Under the pieces are notes generated by a model that worked only from the letters and a program-made list of their open reading frames with translations, was not told where the DNA came from and did no database searches. Source: Shimia isoporae (GTDB taxonomy: Bacteria > Pseudomonadota > Alphaproteobacteria > Rhodobacterales > Rhodobacteraceae). Taken from it: a stretch of 64,000 nucleotides of DNA. The first letter of the stretch is position 1. Every line of letters starts with the position of its first letter. Made by a program: the position numbers and the translations under genes. This document shows, piece after piece, positions 51,910-61,506 of the stretch. Location: contig NZ_SMGR01000001.1 in assembly GCF_004346865.1 (NCBI RefSeq), positions 1,240,001 to 1,304,000 on the forward strand, in the 5' to 3' direction.

Positions 51910-53379
51910 ATGATTTTGCGAGTTCTAAAATACATTGGATTGGCGCTTTTGGTGCTGGTCGTCATTCTTGCTGTGAAAACAGCGCTTTATAAGGCGCCGG
52001 ATTACGCACCTGCCGATGCGGCGGCACTGCCGGATGTCACGGTGGATGTGGAACGCATTGTCGCGAACATGGCAGAGGCAGTCACCTACGAAACGGTCGC
52101 TCAGCATTTGGTAGACCCTTTGGTCAAAGGGCAGTTTACCGGATTTCTGGAGTGGATTGAGCAGACCTATCCCGGTGTGCACGCCTCTATGGATCGGGAG
52201 ATGGCGAACCTGACCCCGATCTACAAATGGACCGGCAAGAACCCCGAGGCCCAACCGGTTCTGATGACTGGGCACTACGACGTTGTTCCCGCACCAGATG
52301 CAGAGCGTGATCGTTGGCAACATCCACCGTTTGCGGGGATTGCGGACGCCGACTTCGTTTGGGGGCGCGGTACGATAGATGACAAAATCGGCGTTATCGG
52401 CCTTTTGGAAGCCGCCGAAACCTTGATTTCTAAGGGGTTTCAGCCAGAACGGACAATTTATTTCATCTTTGGGCACGATGAAGAAATCGGAGGCCAGAAC
52501 GGCGCCGGGGCCGCTGTTGAATTGCTGCGCGCGCGGGGTGTTCAGATGGAATGGTCGCTGGATGAAGGCTCGATGGTGCTCGACGACGTTCTCCCTGGGT
52601 TGCCTGCGCCGGTTGCGTCCATCAACGTGGCTGAAAAGGGCTATGTGACCCTGAACATTACCGCCAAGTCTACGGGCGGACACTCATCGTTGCCGCCCGC
52701 GGATACAGCTGTCGGCGCGCTGGCGGTGGCCGTGGAAAGGTTGATGGCCAATCCGGTGCCCGGTGGCCTGACAGATGCGACCGCGGATTTCTTTGATTCC
52801 GTAGCGCCGGAGTTCGGTTTGGTGGAGCGCGTGTTGTTTGCCAACCAGTGGCTGTTCCGGCCTGTACTTGAAGGCATTCTTTCGGGATCCGGGCCGACCA
52901 ATGCCATGCTGCGCACAACCACCGCGCCGACTATGTTGCAAGCCTCGTTGACGGAGAATGTTCTGCCAACAGAGGCGGTTGCTGTTGTGAATTTCCGCAT
53001 TCACCCGCGAGATACGGTGGAAAGCGTCGTCGCCCATGTTGAAGCCGTGATTAACAATCCCGAAGTCGAGGTAACCGTGCGGGGAGAGCCAACCCTGCCT
53101 AGTCCCGTTTCCAGCTCGGAAAGCGAAGGGTTTCAATTGCTTGCACAGGCTACCTTGGGTGCTTTTGGGGATGTGATCCTTGTGCCTGGACTGACTGTGG
53201 CCGGTACCGACACCAAGCACTTTTCCAAGATTTCCGACGACAGTTACCGTTTCAACCCAATGACATTCGGTCCGGATGACCTATCGCGCATCCACGGGAT
53301 CAACGAACGGGTGTCGATCGCGGATCTGGAACGCGCGGTTCAGTTTTATGCGCAGATCATGATGGGGCTCGACGGGTAA
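51910..53379 (+). CDS. Membrane-anchored M20-family peptidase
   Basis: 489 aa. A hydrophobic N-terminal anchor (IGLALLVLVVILAVKTAL) puts the catalytic domain outside the cytoplasm. The M20 metal sites are clear: MTGHYDVVPAPDAERDRW (HxD), FVWGRGTIDDKIGVIGLLEAAE (GTxDDK) and IFGHDEEIGGQNGAGAA (EE); the C-terminal block VAGTDTKHF completes the set. It resembles the PM20D1/Xaa-Gly carboxypeptidase branch. The natural substrate is not shown. It follows the peroxidase by 77 bases. Confidence 0.92.
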   Translation: MILRVLKYIGLALLVLVVILAVKTALYKAPDYAPADAAALPDVTVDVERIVANMAEAVTYETVAQHLVDPLVKGQFTGFLEWIEQTYPGVHASMDREMANLTPIYKWTGKNPEAQPVLMTGHYDVVPAPDAERDRWQHPPFAGIADADFVWGRGTIDDKIGVIGLLEAAETLISKGFQPERTIYFIFGHDEEIGGQNGAGAAVELLRARGVQMEWSLDEGSMVLDDVLPGLPAPVASINVAEKGYVTLNITAKSTGGHSSLPPADTAVGALAVAVERLMANPVPGGLTDATADFFDSVAPEFGLVERVLFANQWLFRPVLEGILSGSGPTNAMLRTTTAPTMLQASLTENVLPTEAVAVVNFRIHPRDTVESVVAHVEAVINNPEVEVTVRGEPTLPSPVSSSESEGFQLLAQATLGAFGDVILVPGLTVAGTDTKHFSKISDDSYRFNPMTFGPDDLSRIHGINERVSIADLERAVQFYAQIMMGLDG

Positions 53380-53406
53380 AGAAATCCTAAACGCACCGAA
53401 ACGCAG

Positions 53407-53439
53407 AAAGGGCGACGCTGAAAAGCGCCGCCCTTTTTT
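53407..53439. terminator. Bidirectional terminator between the M20 peptidase and the ABC operon
   Basis: AAAGGGCG-A-CGCT and AGCG-C-CGCCCTTT form a 13-position stem with one mismatch, followed by TTTTTTC on the + strand. Confidence 0.85.
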
Positions 53440-53465
53440 CGGGTCCCTGTCTGTTATCCCGTCTG

Positions 53466-55553
53466 TTATTCGGCCGCGATTTTGATCACAGGTGTCATGC
53501 GGGCAAGTATGTCGTCGGCCAGATGGCATTTGACCTGATGGCCGTCTTCGAGGTGCCGCACAGGCGGAACCTCCTGTTCACATAGTCCACCTGGCACTTC
53601 CGATTTCCAGCGGCAACGCGTTTGGAACGGGCAACCGGGTGGGGGATTCATCGCTGACGGAATATCGCCTTCTAGGACAATATGCTCCTTCTCAACAGAT
53701 GTGTCGGCGATTGGGACAGCAGAGAGCAATGCCTCCGTATAGGGGTGATAAGGCGGCGAGAATACCTGATCGGTCGTGCCCATTTCCACAACGTGGCCCA
53801 AGTACATAACCATAACGCGATCAGACAGATAGCGCACGATGCTGAGGTCGTGAGAGATGAACAGCAGAGTGGTCTTTTCTTCGCGTTGGATTTCCATAAG
53901 GAGGTCCGTAACCGCAGCTTGAACGGACACGTCAAGCGCAGAGACGGGTTCGTCCGCAACCACAATGCGTGCACCGCCTGCAAAGGCACGGGCGATACCA
54001 ACCCGCTGTTTTTGACCGCCGGACAGCTGTCGGGGCATGCGATCAGCAAAGGCTCGAGGCAGTTTTACCAGATCGAGCAATTCGAGCATGCGTTGGCGGC
54101 GTCCGGCTTCGTTGTCACCGACCCCGAAAATTTCCAGAGCGCGCATAATCTGGCGACCAACGGTCATGGACGGATTGAGCGTGTCGAAGGGATTTTGGAA
54201 AACCATCTGCACGTCCGCGACGGTCTTGGTGTTGCGGGCCTGAATAGGGGTATCCTGGATTTCCCCGCCGTCCAGAAGGACTTTGCCTTCGGTTGCGGTT
54301 TCAAGCCCCATAAGAACTTTCGCGAATGTGGATTTTCCGCATCCGGATTCACCGACGATCGCCAGCGTTTCGGATTCGTGGGCCTCGAAACTCAGGGTTT
54401 CATTGGCTTTGACCACTTTCTTTTCACCGCCGCCGAAGAGCGCATTTGCGGCGACCTCGTAGTATTTCTTGAGGTTATCCATCTTCAGGACAACTTCGCC
54501 GACTTCGGCTTTTTCCTTTTGCTCTCCGACAGTTATTGGCGCGTTCCAGTCGATCTCTTCCGATTTCAGGCAGCGCGTGGTGTGCCGCTCGAATCCTTTG
54601 ACCGGCACCATTTCAATCGCGGCAGCATCGCAACGGCCTTCCTCGAAGTAGTCGCACCGCGGGCCGAAGTTACAGCCGGGCGGGCGTTCGTGGGGCAGGG
54701 GGAAGTTGCCGGGGATTGCCACCAGCGGGCGCGCGTTCTTGTCGGCCCCGGGCAGGGGGATGGAGCGGAAGAGAGCCTGTGTGTAGGGGTGCTGCATGTT
54801 GTCGAAAACGTCCTCGATGGAGCCACGTTCGACCGCTTCGCCGGAATACATCACGCACAGGCGGTCGCAGGTTTCGAGAACCAGACCGAGGTTGTGGGAG
54901 ATGAAAAGCATTGATGTTCCATACTTTTTCCCAAGATCTTTGACGAGTTCCACAACCGCGGCCTCGACTGTTACGTCAAGGGCAGTGGTGGGTTCGTCCA
55001 AGATCAGGAGCGCGGGTTTGGACATCAGGGCCATGGCGATCACGATGCGTTGTTGCTGCCCCCCCGAAAGCTGGTGCGGGAAGCTGTTGAGCATGCGTTC
55101 CGGGTCAGGCAGGCGCACGTCGGTGACCACCTCAAGGGCGCGTTTGTAGGCCTCTTCAGCGCTGACGCCTTCGTGGATCATCGGCACTTCCATCAGCTGT
55201 TTGCCGATCTTCATTGCCGGATTGAGAGACGCCATAGGCTCTTGATAAATCATAGCAATTTCGTTGCCACGTACGTCCCGCAGTTCCTCGTCGGACATTT
55301 CCGAGAGGTCGCGTCCCTTGAACTTGATCGAGCCACCGACGATTTTGCCGTTTTTGCCAAGGTCCTGCATGACGCCCAGCGCCACAGTGGATTTGCCGCA
55401 GCCGGATTCACCCACAAGGCCGACGGCCTCGCCGGGCATCACGCGGACGGAGAAATCCATCACTGCAGGGATTTCGCGCAGGCGGGTGAAAAAAGAAATC
55501 GACAGTCGGTCGATCTCCAGGATTGGCCCGTCGTAGTCTGCCATTTTGCTCAT
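53466..55553 (-). CDS. Oligopeptide-type ABC transporter ATP-binding protein (fused DppD-DppF type)
   Basis: 695 aa from ATG 55553 (GGGAG upstream). Two full ABC modules in one chain: Walker A GESGCGKSTVALGV (first) and GESGCGKSTFAKVL (second), signatures LSGGQQQRIVIAMAL and LSGGQKQRVGIARAF, Walker B LLILDEPTTALD and IVVADEPVSALD. Each module ends in a C-terminal oligopeptide-type cysteine region (PPGCNFGPRCDYFEEGRC, PPGCPFQTRC). It would energise a dipeptide/oligopeptide-like importer. The permease genes lie upstream on the same strand, but 151 bp separate it from them, with repeat and hairpin. Confidence 0.93.
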   Translation of the reverse strand: MSKMADYDGPILEIDRLSISFFTRLREIPAVMDFSVRVMPGEAVGLVGESGCGKSTVALGVMQDLGKNGKIVGGSIKFKGRDLSEMSDEELRDVRGNEIAMIYQEPMASLNPAMKIGKQLMEVPMIHEGVSAEEAYKRALEVVTDVRLPDPERMLNSFPHQLSGGQQQRIVIAMALMSKPALLILDEPTTALDVTVEAAVVELVKDLGKKYGTSMLFISHNLGLVLETCDRLCVMYSGEAVERGSIEDVFDNMQHPYTQALFRSIPLPGADKNARPLVAIPGNFPLPHERPPGCNFGPRCDYFEEGRCDAAAIEMVPVKGFERHTTRCLKSEEIDWNAPITVGEQKEKAEVGEVVLKMDNLKKYYEVAANALFGGGEKKVVKANETLSFEAHESETLAIVGESGCGKSTFAKVLMGLETATEGKVLLDGGEIQDTPIQARNTKTVADVQMVFQNPFDTLNPSMTVGRQIMRALEIFGVGDNEAGRRQRMLELLDLVKLPRAFADRMPRQLSGGQKQRVGIARAFAGGARIVVADEPVSALDVSVQAAVTDLLMEIQREEKTTLLFISHDLSIVRYLSDRVMVMYLGHVVEMGTTDQVFSPPYHPYTEALLSAVPIADTSVEKEHIVLEGDIPSAMNPPPGCPFQTRCRWKSEVPGGLCEQEVPPVRHLEDGHQVKCHLADDILARMTPVIKIAAE

Positions 55554-55583
55554 TAACTCTCTCCCTTTTGGGGCGGAAGGCAG

Positions 55584-55627
55584 TGTCGGTATTGCGTCGG
55601 CAAAACGTCTGCAAAACATCGGTTCGT
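55584..55627. repeat. 11-bp tandem repeat array, copy C (4 units)
   Basis: TGTCGGTATTG, CGTCGGCAAAA, CGTCTGCAAAA, CATCGGTTCGT: four 11-mers end to end. The array lies in the 151-bp gap between the permease and ATPase genes, 31 bases before the ATPase start. Confidence 0.7.
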
Positions 55628-55675
55628 TTTGGCGCTTGCGTCGTTAACCGGTTGCCCTCCTTTGAATGGGTTGAG

Positions 55676-55697
55676 CGGGGCGACAGAGGCCGCCCCG
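55676..55697. repeat. Hairpin between the ABC permease and ATPase genes
   Basis: CGGGGCG/ACAGAGGC/CGCCCCG: 7-bp stem 8 bases beyond the permease stop. It has no T-run and may damp or stabilise the transcript inside the operon. Confidence 0.45.
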
Positions 55698-55704
55698 TGT
55701 GTCA

Positions 55705-57156
55705 TCAGTCACGCAGGCTTTCTTCGCGTAGGCCGTCCGCCAGAAGGTTGAGGCCCAGAACGAGGCTCAGGAGCGAGACAGCGGGTACGATTGCCGGATG
55801 CGGGTAGATCGCGAGAAGCTTGCGCCCGTCGTTGATCGTAGTGCCCCAATCCGGACTCTCGGGTGGCAGGCCGAGGCCGAAGAAGCCCAAGGTCCCCAAG
55901 AGGATCGTGGTGTAGCCAATGCGCAGGCAGAAATCGACGATCAGCGGACCGCGTGCATTGGGCAGGATTTCCCAAAGCATGATGTACCACGGACCCTCGC
56001 CGCGGGTTTGGGCGGCCGCAACGTAGTCGCGCGTCTGGATGTCCAGCACGAGGCCACGAACGATCCTGAACACGGTTGGCGCGTTCACAAAGACCACCGA
56101 GACAAACACCACGAGGATGCCCGAGTTGATGTTGAAGAGATCAATCGCGCCCGGGAGAATGTTGATTTTGGTCCCCGGTGCCGAGATGGCAGACAGATAG
56201 ATCCAGACCATGACCAGGAGCACACCTGCCAGAAGCGGTGTGCGCAGGTGAGGCCGGGTGTAGAAACGCGAGTTCAGAAGCACTGTCACAAATATGATCG
56301 GGAAGACAAACAGGACAGCTGCCATGTAGTTCGGAATACCCGTCGCAACGATCTCCGGCGTGACCAAAAGATAGAACAACAAGATTACGGGAAAGGCCAG
56401 AACGAGGTTTGCGAGGAACGACAGGAACGTATCCAGCTTTCCACCGAAGTATCCGGCCGGAAGGCCCAGTGTGATGCCGACCATAAAGGCGAACAATGTC
56501 GCGAAAGGCGCAATGATAATCACAATCACCGAGCCATGGACCATGCGCGAGAAGACGTCTCGCGCGAGGTTGTCGCCGCCAAGCAGGTAATAGGCATATT
56601 GGCCTTCTTCAGGGGAGCGCAGAGGCGTTCCAGGCACCTTGTTTTTCATGCCCGACAACTGCGAAAGCGGATCGTGTACAGCGATCATGTCGAACACCCC
56701 GACAAAGAATGCTGTGTAGGTCCAGAACATGACGAACGCGAAGCCAATCATGCCGACCGTGCTGTCAAACAATTTGCCGTAGAGGCCCAAGCGGCGCTTG
56801 TAGCTGATCGACAGCAGGAATGTCGCAAGCAGCGCAATCCAAACGGGCGAGAATTGCTTTGCGACAGCGCCGACAATGCCAACGGTGCCGACCGGCGAGA
56901 AGACGCCAACGACGATGTACACGACAACCAGCGCACAGAGCGCCAACAGGAGCGTGCGCACTGCCGTCGCAATCTTGGCGTTGGCGCCTCGGTCGCGGGT
57001 GATGGTGCCGTCTGCGTTGTATTGGTTGCTAACTGGCGCAAACACGTAGGCACCGACAAACTGGGCTGCGACAGCGATGAGGAACAGCAGCGCGACCAGT
57101 TGGAAAACCGGGTCGATGATGCCACCGAAAGAGCCTGTCCAGGTTAATGGTTCCAT
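55705..57156 (-). CDS. ABC transporter permease (DppC-like, long N-terminus)
   Basis: 483 aa, about 150-180 longer than usual DppC. Extra hydrophobic helices precede the family core: the first three lie at about 14-35, 68-90 and 95-116 and another near 130-150. The core begins around residue 185 (LGGDNLARDVFSRMVHG), and the EAA loop is EILPNARGPLIVDFCLRIGYTTILLGTLGFFGLGLPPESPDWG, shown as LGFFGLGLPPESPDWG. The extension looks genuine because it is in frame and conserved in style. It forms the importer pore with the 361-aa permease. Confidence 0.88.
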   Translation of the reverse strand: MEPLTWTGSFGGIIDPVFQLVALLFLIAVAAQFVGAYVFAPVSNQYNADGTITRDRGANAKIATAVRTLLLALCALVVVYIVVGVFSPVGTVGIVGAVAKQFSPVWIALLATFLLSISYKRRLGLYGKLFDSTVGMIGFAFVMFWTYTAFFVGVFDMIAVHDPLSQLSGMKNKVPGTPLRSPEEGQYAYYLLGGDNLARDVFSRMVHGSVIVIIIAPFATLFAFMVGITLGLPAGYFGGKLDTFLSFLANLVLAFPVILLFYLLVTPEIVATGIPNYMAAVLFVFPIIFVTVLLNSRFYTRPHLRTPLLAGVLLVMVWIYLSAISAPGTKINILPGAIDLFNINSGILVVFVSVVFVNAPTVFRIVRGLVLDIQTRDYVAAAQTRGEGPWYIMLWEILPNARGPLIVDFCLRIGYTTILLGTLGFFGLGLPPESPDWGTTINDGRKLLAIYPHPAIVPAVSLLSLVLGLNLLADGLREESLRD

Positions 57157-57171
57157 ATTTCAGACCCTCCC

Positions 57172-58257
57172 TTAAGAAATTCGGATGCGTGGGTTGAGGT
57201 AGACGTAGCCGATGTCTGAAATCAGCTGGGTCACCAGAACCACGAAGACCGAAACCACCGAGACCGCGAGAAGCATCTCGATATCGTTGTTGCCCGCAGC
57301 ATTCACCAACTGCCAGCCGAAGCCGGTGTAAGAGAACAGCGTTTCCACGATCACCACGCCGTTCAGCAGCCATGGGAACTGCAGCATGATGACGGTAAAT
57401 GGGGCGATCAGAGCGTTGCGCAGAGCGTGTTTCATCACGATGTTGCGGAAACTTACCCCTTTGAGGCGCGCGGTACGGATGTATTGGGCCGTCATAACCT
57501 CGGCCATCGAGGCGCGGGTCATGCGGGCGATGTAGCCCATGCCGTAAAGCGCAATTGTGATCACCGGCAGTGTGAAGTTCTGGAAGGTGATGCCGTCCAT
57601 TGCGGATTTGGCTGTGCCTTTGAACAGCGCTTTCCCTTCGATCAGACCCATTTCGTTGAGCCATGGACCGAGGCCGTTGCGGGTGGAAGCCAGAAGCGCG
57701 ATGAAAATAACGCCGGAGACGTATTCCGGTGTCGCCGTTGACAGGATTGAGACTGTCGAGAGCGATCTGTCGGTGCGGGAGCCTTCGCGCATGCCGGCCA
57801 GAACCCCGATTATCAGGGCGGAGGGCACCATGACCACCATGACCCAGAACATGAGCTTGCCTGTGTTGGCAAGGCGGGAGCCGAGGACATCCGACACTGG
57901 GGCTTTTGAAACCGTAGAGAAACCCCAATCGCCCTGCAGGATTCCGCAGTAGCGTGGTGTGTCCTCAGGGGCAACGCCGGGGCGGACGCATTTGCCGACC
58001 AACCGGCCATCTTCAAGCTCTTTGGCAAAACCGGGCATGACGCCGAGCCATTGAAGATACTTGACTGGAGTGGGTTGCAGGTATCCGCGATCGCCCAGGA
58101 AGCTGTCGACGGCTTCTTCCGACATCCGGAAGTTACCTTGGGTTTTGGCCAGCTTTTCCAAGTTTGGATAAAGGTTGGTCATGAAAAAGACGATGTACGT
58201 CAGGCAAAATGCCGTGAGCAACATCATCCCAAATCGTCGAAGGATGAAAAGTCCCAT
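57172..58257 (-). CDS. ABC transporter permease (DppB-like)
   Basis: 361 aa. The N-terminal anchor (ILRRFGMMLLTAFCLTYIVFFM) is followed by a periplasmic region containing two Cys (GKCVRPGVAPEDTPRYCG), then the permease core with TDRSLSTVSILSTATPEYVSG and an EAA loop (YIRTARLKGVSFRNIVMKHALRNALIAP). It starts the operon. The 232 bp upstream hold no binding-protein gene: the AraC gene follows instead. Confidence 0.9.
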   Translation of the reverse strand: MGLFILRRFGMMLLTAFCLTYIVFFMTNLYPNLEKLAKTQGNFRMSEEAVDSFLGDRGYLQPTPVKYLQWLGVMPGFAKELEDGRLVGKCVRPGVAPEDTPRYCGILQGDWGFSTVSKAPVSDVLGSRLANTGKLMFWVMVVMVPSALIIGVLAGMREGSRTDRSLSTVSILSTATPEYVSGVIFIALLASTRNGLGPWLNEMGLIEGKALFKGTAKSAMDGITFQNFTLPVITIALYGMGYIARMTRASMAEVMTAQYIRTARLKGVSFRNIVMKHALRNALIAPFTVIMLQFPWLLNGVVIVETLFSYTGFGWQLVNAAGNNDIEMLLAVSVVSVFVVLVTQLISDIGYVYLNPRIRIS

Positions 58258-58346
58258 GTGCTCCCCTTGTCAGGCGCCGCTTGGGAGGCGTGCGCCGGTT
58301 CCCTGTTGAGCCACGCGGCCCGTGGTGGGGGGGGCGGTGGCTTTGG

Positions 58347-58362
58347 CCGGCGTTTGCGCCGG
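58347..58362. repeat. GC inverted repeat upstream of the ABC operon
   Basis: CCGGCG/TTTG/CGCCGG, 6-bp arms, in the 232-bp gap between the AraC and permease genes. Confidence 0.4.
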
Positions 58363-58441
58363 TCCGTTGGCTTAGGAACCATTCGGGCACAGGATAGGAC
58401 GCTGCGTCAACGGTTCGGATCGTCATTAGGAGGTCGAAAAA

Positions 58442-58457
58442 CGACATCGTGATGTCG
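58442..58457. promoter_or_regulatory. Palindrome between AraC and ABC operon
   Basis: CGACATC-GT-GATGTCG, 7-bp arms with a 2-base centre, 33 bases beyond the AraC gene's stop and 185 bases upstream of the permease start. It is a candidate operator. Confidence 0.45.
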
Positions 58458-58489
58458 AGTATGTGCTCTAAAGGCAGGTGACGTTCGGG

Positions 58490-59494
58490 TCAGGTGCTGC
58501 GTTTCGCGGGGCGCGCCTGTTTGCGAATCTGGCTTGGTGGCGCGCCGAAATGCTGCTGGCAGAAGCGGGTAAAATAGGCTGCGGAGCCGAAACCGAGATC
58601 TTGCGCGATGATGCGCATGGGGCGGTCGGTGGCGATGAGCAGCAATCTTGCGCGGTGTTGGATCAGTTGGGACAGCATATCTGCTGCGGTCATGCCGGCT
58701 GATTGCTTGCAAACGCGCGAGAGGTGTGTCGGCGTCACGTCGAGCTTGTCTGCAAACCACGCCATCGAGTGGCCTTCGGTAAAGTGGCGGGACAAGAGGT
58801 CACCGTAGGCACGTGCAAGTTTCTGTGCCGCTTTTGCCGCCGGAGGATCGCCGGCTGCGAGCAAATCCCGTCGCAGTGTCACGGACAGAAGCTGAGTGTG
58901 GGCGTTGAGCGCTTCTTCGATAAAAGGGCGGTCCTCGTGCAGTTCACGGCGCAGGGCTTCCAGGATCGCGATAAACTCGAGCTGTTCTGTGCCGTCTTGC
59001 AGGCGCAGGTGCTGTGCTCGGTCGGGAAACGAAAAACGGTCATCTGCGGGAATGAGCGCGATCTGACCCTGAACCTGAAGGCCAAGTTCGATGGAGACCA
59101 GTTTGCCCGCAGGTGCAAAGATCGCGTTGTGGGTGCCAAATCCGCGGCGCACACCGTTCAGCAGCACCCGACCTTGACCGCGTGTGGTCCAGATCAGCAG
59201 GTGATGGGTGCGTACGTGCAACAATTCGAGCATCCAGGGTGCACCCGCGGTGTGCTGGGCAATGGTGTGAACCAATGGGCGCGGCAGGGATTGGTGCGGG
59301 GCAGGATGGAGCTCAAGGAAGCCAGCCGGCATCGCCTGAAGGCGGGGCGTCGAGGTGGCCATGGTGGATGCGCGTGGTGCGACGGGCTTAGGCGAAGGCT
59401 TTGGCATCGCAACAGGTTTCGGGGTCGGCAGAGACATGCTGCGCGCACCAGATTTCGTCATGAATGACGGTATTTTGATATTTTTTCCGGCCAT
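58490..59494 (-). CDS. AraC-family transcriptional regulator
   Basis: 334 aa from ATG 59494; starts at 59461 or 59437 are also possible because no clear ribosome site decides. The first 60 residues are Pro/Lys-rich and low in structure. A cupin-like sensor (about 70-170, RGQGRVLLNGVRRGFGTHNAIFAPAGKLVSIEL, shown by HNAIFAPAG) precedes the HTH pair: SMAWFADKLDVTPTHLSRVCKQSAGMTAADML and PMRIIAQDLGFGSAAYFTRFCQQHFG. It lies directly upstream of the ABC operon on the same strand and may control it. The ligand is unknown. Confidence 0.85.
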   Translation of the reverse strand: MAGKNIKIPSFMTKSGARSMSLPTPKPVAMPKPSPKPVAPRASTMATSTPRLQAMPAGFLELHPAPHQSLPRPLVHTIAQHTAGAPWMLELLHVRTHHLLIWTTRGQGRVLLNGVRRGFGTHNAIFAPAGKLVSIELGLQVQGQIALIPADDRFSFPDRAQHLRLQDGTEQLEFIAILEALRRELHEDRPFIEEALNAHTQLLSVTLRRDLLAAGDPPAAKAAQKLARAYGDLLSRHFTEGHSMAWFADKLDVTPTHLSRVCKQSAGMTAADMLSQLIQHRARLLLIATDRPMRIIAQDLGFGSAAYFTRFCQQHFGAPPSQIRKQARPAKRST

Positions 59495-59584
59495 TGCGAG
59501 CGACAATCTCTACAATTGTCGGAAAATTGCAAGCGTTTCGAAGAATGATCGCGATGCCGAGGCTGCGTGAAACTGTGTTTCCTG

Positions 59585-60463
59585 TCAGGTCTCGGGCCGG
59601 TATTTGACCCAATCCGACATCTTTGACCGGAACCACGTGCGCTGGCGTTTCGCGAATTGGCGCGTTGCGATCGTGGCGGCCTCACGTGCCTGATCCAGAG
59701 ACATTTTTCCCTGAAGATGTGCGATGAGTTCCGGTGCGCCAATGGCTTTCATTGAGAGCAGTGCAGGGTCATAGCGGTCCAGATTCGCCCGCGCTTCATC
59801 CAGCGCACCAAGTTGCAGCATCAAATCGAAACGGCGGGCGATGCGATCGTTGAGCCAGTCTTTGTCGACGTCAAAGACGATGGGCATCGTGTTCGCGAGA
59901 GGGAGGAGAGGCGGGGGGGTGTTGTCCTGCCAGTCTGCCAGCGGGCGACCTGTTGCGTTCAGAACCTCCCAAGCGCGTTGAACGCGCATCGGATTTTGCG
60001 TGTCGATGCGGGACGCCGTTTCCGTGTCCAGTTCCGCAAGGAGTGCCTCGTAGCCTTCCCTGGCAACGCGAGCGTTGGCTGAGTCGCGCAGATCAGGTGG
60101 CGTTGGGGGAATATCGGCAAGACCCTGCGTCAACGCGGTAAAATAAAGCCCGGTGCCACCAGTGATGATGGGGCGTTGACCGGACTCGAGCAAAGGAGAA
60201 ACTTCGCGAAGCCAGTGCCCGACAGAGTAGTCTGCATCAAATGGTTGGTGTCCATATAGAACGTGTGGTGCGCGGGCCTCGTCCTCAGCCGGTGGGCGTG
60301 CGGTCAGAACGTCCCAGTTATCATACACCTGTATGGCATCGGCATTCACGACAACCCCGCCTTGGGTTTCGGCGATTTCAAGGGCCAGCGCGCTTTTGCC
60401 GGAGGCAGTCGGGCCAGCGATCAGCACGGGTTGATCGGGCGCAATGGAGGGCAGGGTCGTCAT
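59585..60463 (-). CDS. miaA: tRNA dimethylallyltransferase
   Basis: 292 aa from ATG 60463 (41 more open codons are not conserved). It adds dimethylallyl to A37 of tRNAs that read UNN codons. The Walker-like ATP site is [15 protein letters not shown], the conserved [35 protein letters not shown] and the C-terminal [12 protein letters not shown] are present. It is divergent from pyrH over 128 bp. Confidence 0.96.
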   Translation of the reverse strand: MTTLPSIAPDQPVLIAGPTASGKSALALEIAETQGGVVVNADAIQVYDNWDVLTARPPAEDEARAPHVLYGHQPFDADYSVGHWLREVSPLLESGQRPIITGGTGLYFTALTQGLADIPPTPPDLRDSANARVAREGYEALLAELDTETASRIDTQNPMRVQRAWEVLNATGRPLADWQDNTPPPLLPLANTMPIVFDVDKDWLNDRIARRFDLMLQLGALDEARANLDRYDPALLSMKAIGAPELIAHLQGKMSLDQAREAATIATRQFAKRQRTWFRSKMSDWVKYRPET

Positions 60464-60591
60464 TAAGTGTCCGGTGGCGGTTGAGCAAAGATGAAGATTC
60501 TGGATGACTAGGGCCACTCTCGCATTGAACCTGCCCGCGTTTTCCGACATTTTGCGTGCAATCCTAAATCGACGCTGCAAGGACATGCAAC

Positions 60592-61326
60592 ATGAGTGAC
60601 GCTGCCGCCCCGAGTGACACGACCTTTAAACGTGTAATGATCAAGATTTCGGGGGAGGCGCTGATGGGGGATCAGGGCTTTGGCTTGCATCCGCCCACAA
60701 TCGAGCGAGTCGCCAAAGAGATCAAATCGGTCCACGATCTCGGTGTTGAAATTTGTATGGTGATTGGTGGTGGCAACGTGTTCCGAGGCTTGAGCGGCGC
60801 TGCGCAGGGTATGGAGCGCACGACTGCTGACTATATGGGCATGCTGGCGACAGTGATGAACGCTCTGGCAATGCAAAGCGCTCTTGAGGCGCAAGGCGTG
60901 TTTACCCGTGTTATCAGCGCCATCCGGATGGATGAGGTGGCAGAGCCTTATATCCGTCGGCGGGCGGTACGGCACCTTGAGAAAAAGCGTGTTTGTATCT
61001 TTGCCGCAGGTACCGGTAACCCGTATTTCACAACTGATACAGCAGCGACGCTGCGGGCCAACGAAATGGCCTGTGAGGCTATCTTTATGGGCAAGAACGG
61101 GGTCGACGGCATCTATGACAAGGACCCGAAAGAGCACGGTGACGCCGTGCGCTATGACGAAGTCAGCTACGACGAGGTTCTGGCGAAGCGCTTGAAAGTA
61201 ATGGATGCGAGCGCAATCGCGTTGGCCCGTGACAACAACCTGCCCCTGATTGTGTTCAACATGGATGAGCCAGGTGGTTTCCGCGGTATTCTTGCGGGTG
61301 AGGGCACCTATACGAAGGTGAGCTGA
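60592..61326 (+). CDS. pyrH: UMP kinase
   Basis: 244 aa. It phosphorylates UMP to UDP. The N-terminal [30 protein letters not shown], the UMP/ATP motifs [20 protein letters not shown] and [19 protein letters not shown] are all present. It heads the conserved order pyrH-frr-uppS-cdsA-dxr; a terminator follows, so the downstream four may depend on a second promoter (a TATACA hexamer at 61440-61445). Confidence 0.97.
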   Translation: MSDAAAPSDTTFKRVMIKISGEALMGDQGFGLHPPTIERVAKEIKSVHDLGVEICMVIGGGNVFRGLSGAAQGMERTTADYMGMLATVMNALAMQSALEAQGVFTRVISAIRMDEVAEPYIRRRAVRHLEKKRVCIFAAGTGNPYFTTDTAATLRANEMACEAIFMGKNGVDGIYDKDPKEHGDAVRYDEVSYDEVLAKRLKVMDASAIALARDNNLPLIVFNMDEPGGFRGILAGEGTYTKVS

Positions 61327-61337
61327 TCCGGCAAATG

Positions 61338-61360
61338 GGCCACCGGTCATGGTGGCCTTT
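61338..61360 (+). terminator. Terminator after pyrH
   Basis: GGCCACC/GGTCAT/GGTGGCC stem (7 bp) with TTT after it. Only a short tail, so partial readthrough is likely. Confidence 0.6.
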
Positions 61361-61506
61361 CGTGCCAATCCAGAGATAGACAGACATGGCCACAGGGCGG
61401 GAAGGACCACAGGGGGACTTCACCGTTGCGGCGTGGTGCTATACAAAACTTGGCAAGTCGCCTATGAGCTTGCGTGACGAGACAGTGAACGATCGAAAGA
61501 GCAGCA

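Noticed and set aside
55798-57147. 449-codon open frame on the + strand opposite the ABC permease
   Set aside because: It is Asp/Arg/His/Gln-rich antisense of transmembrane helices, without a start site or homologous pattern.
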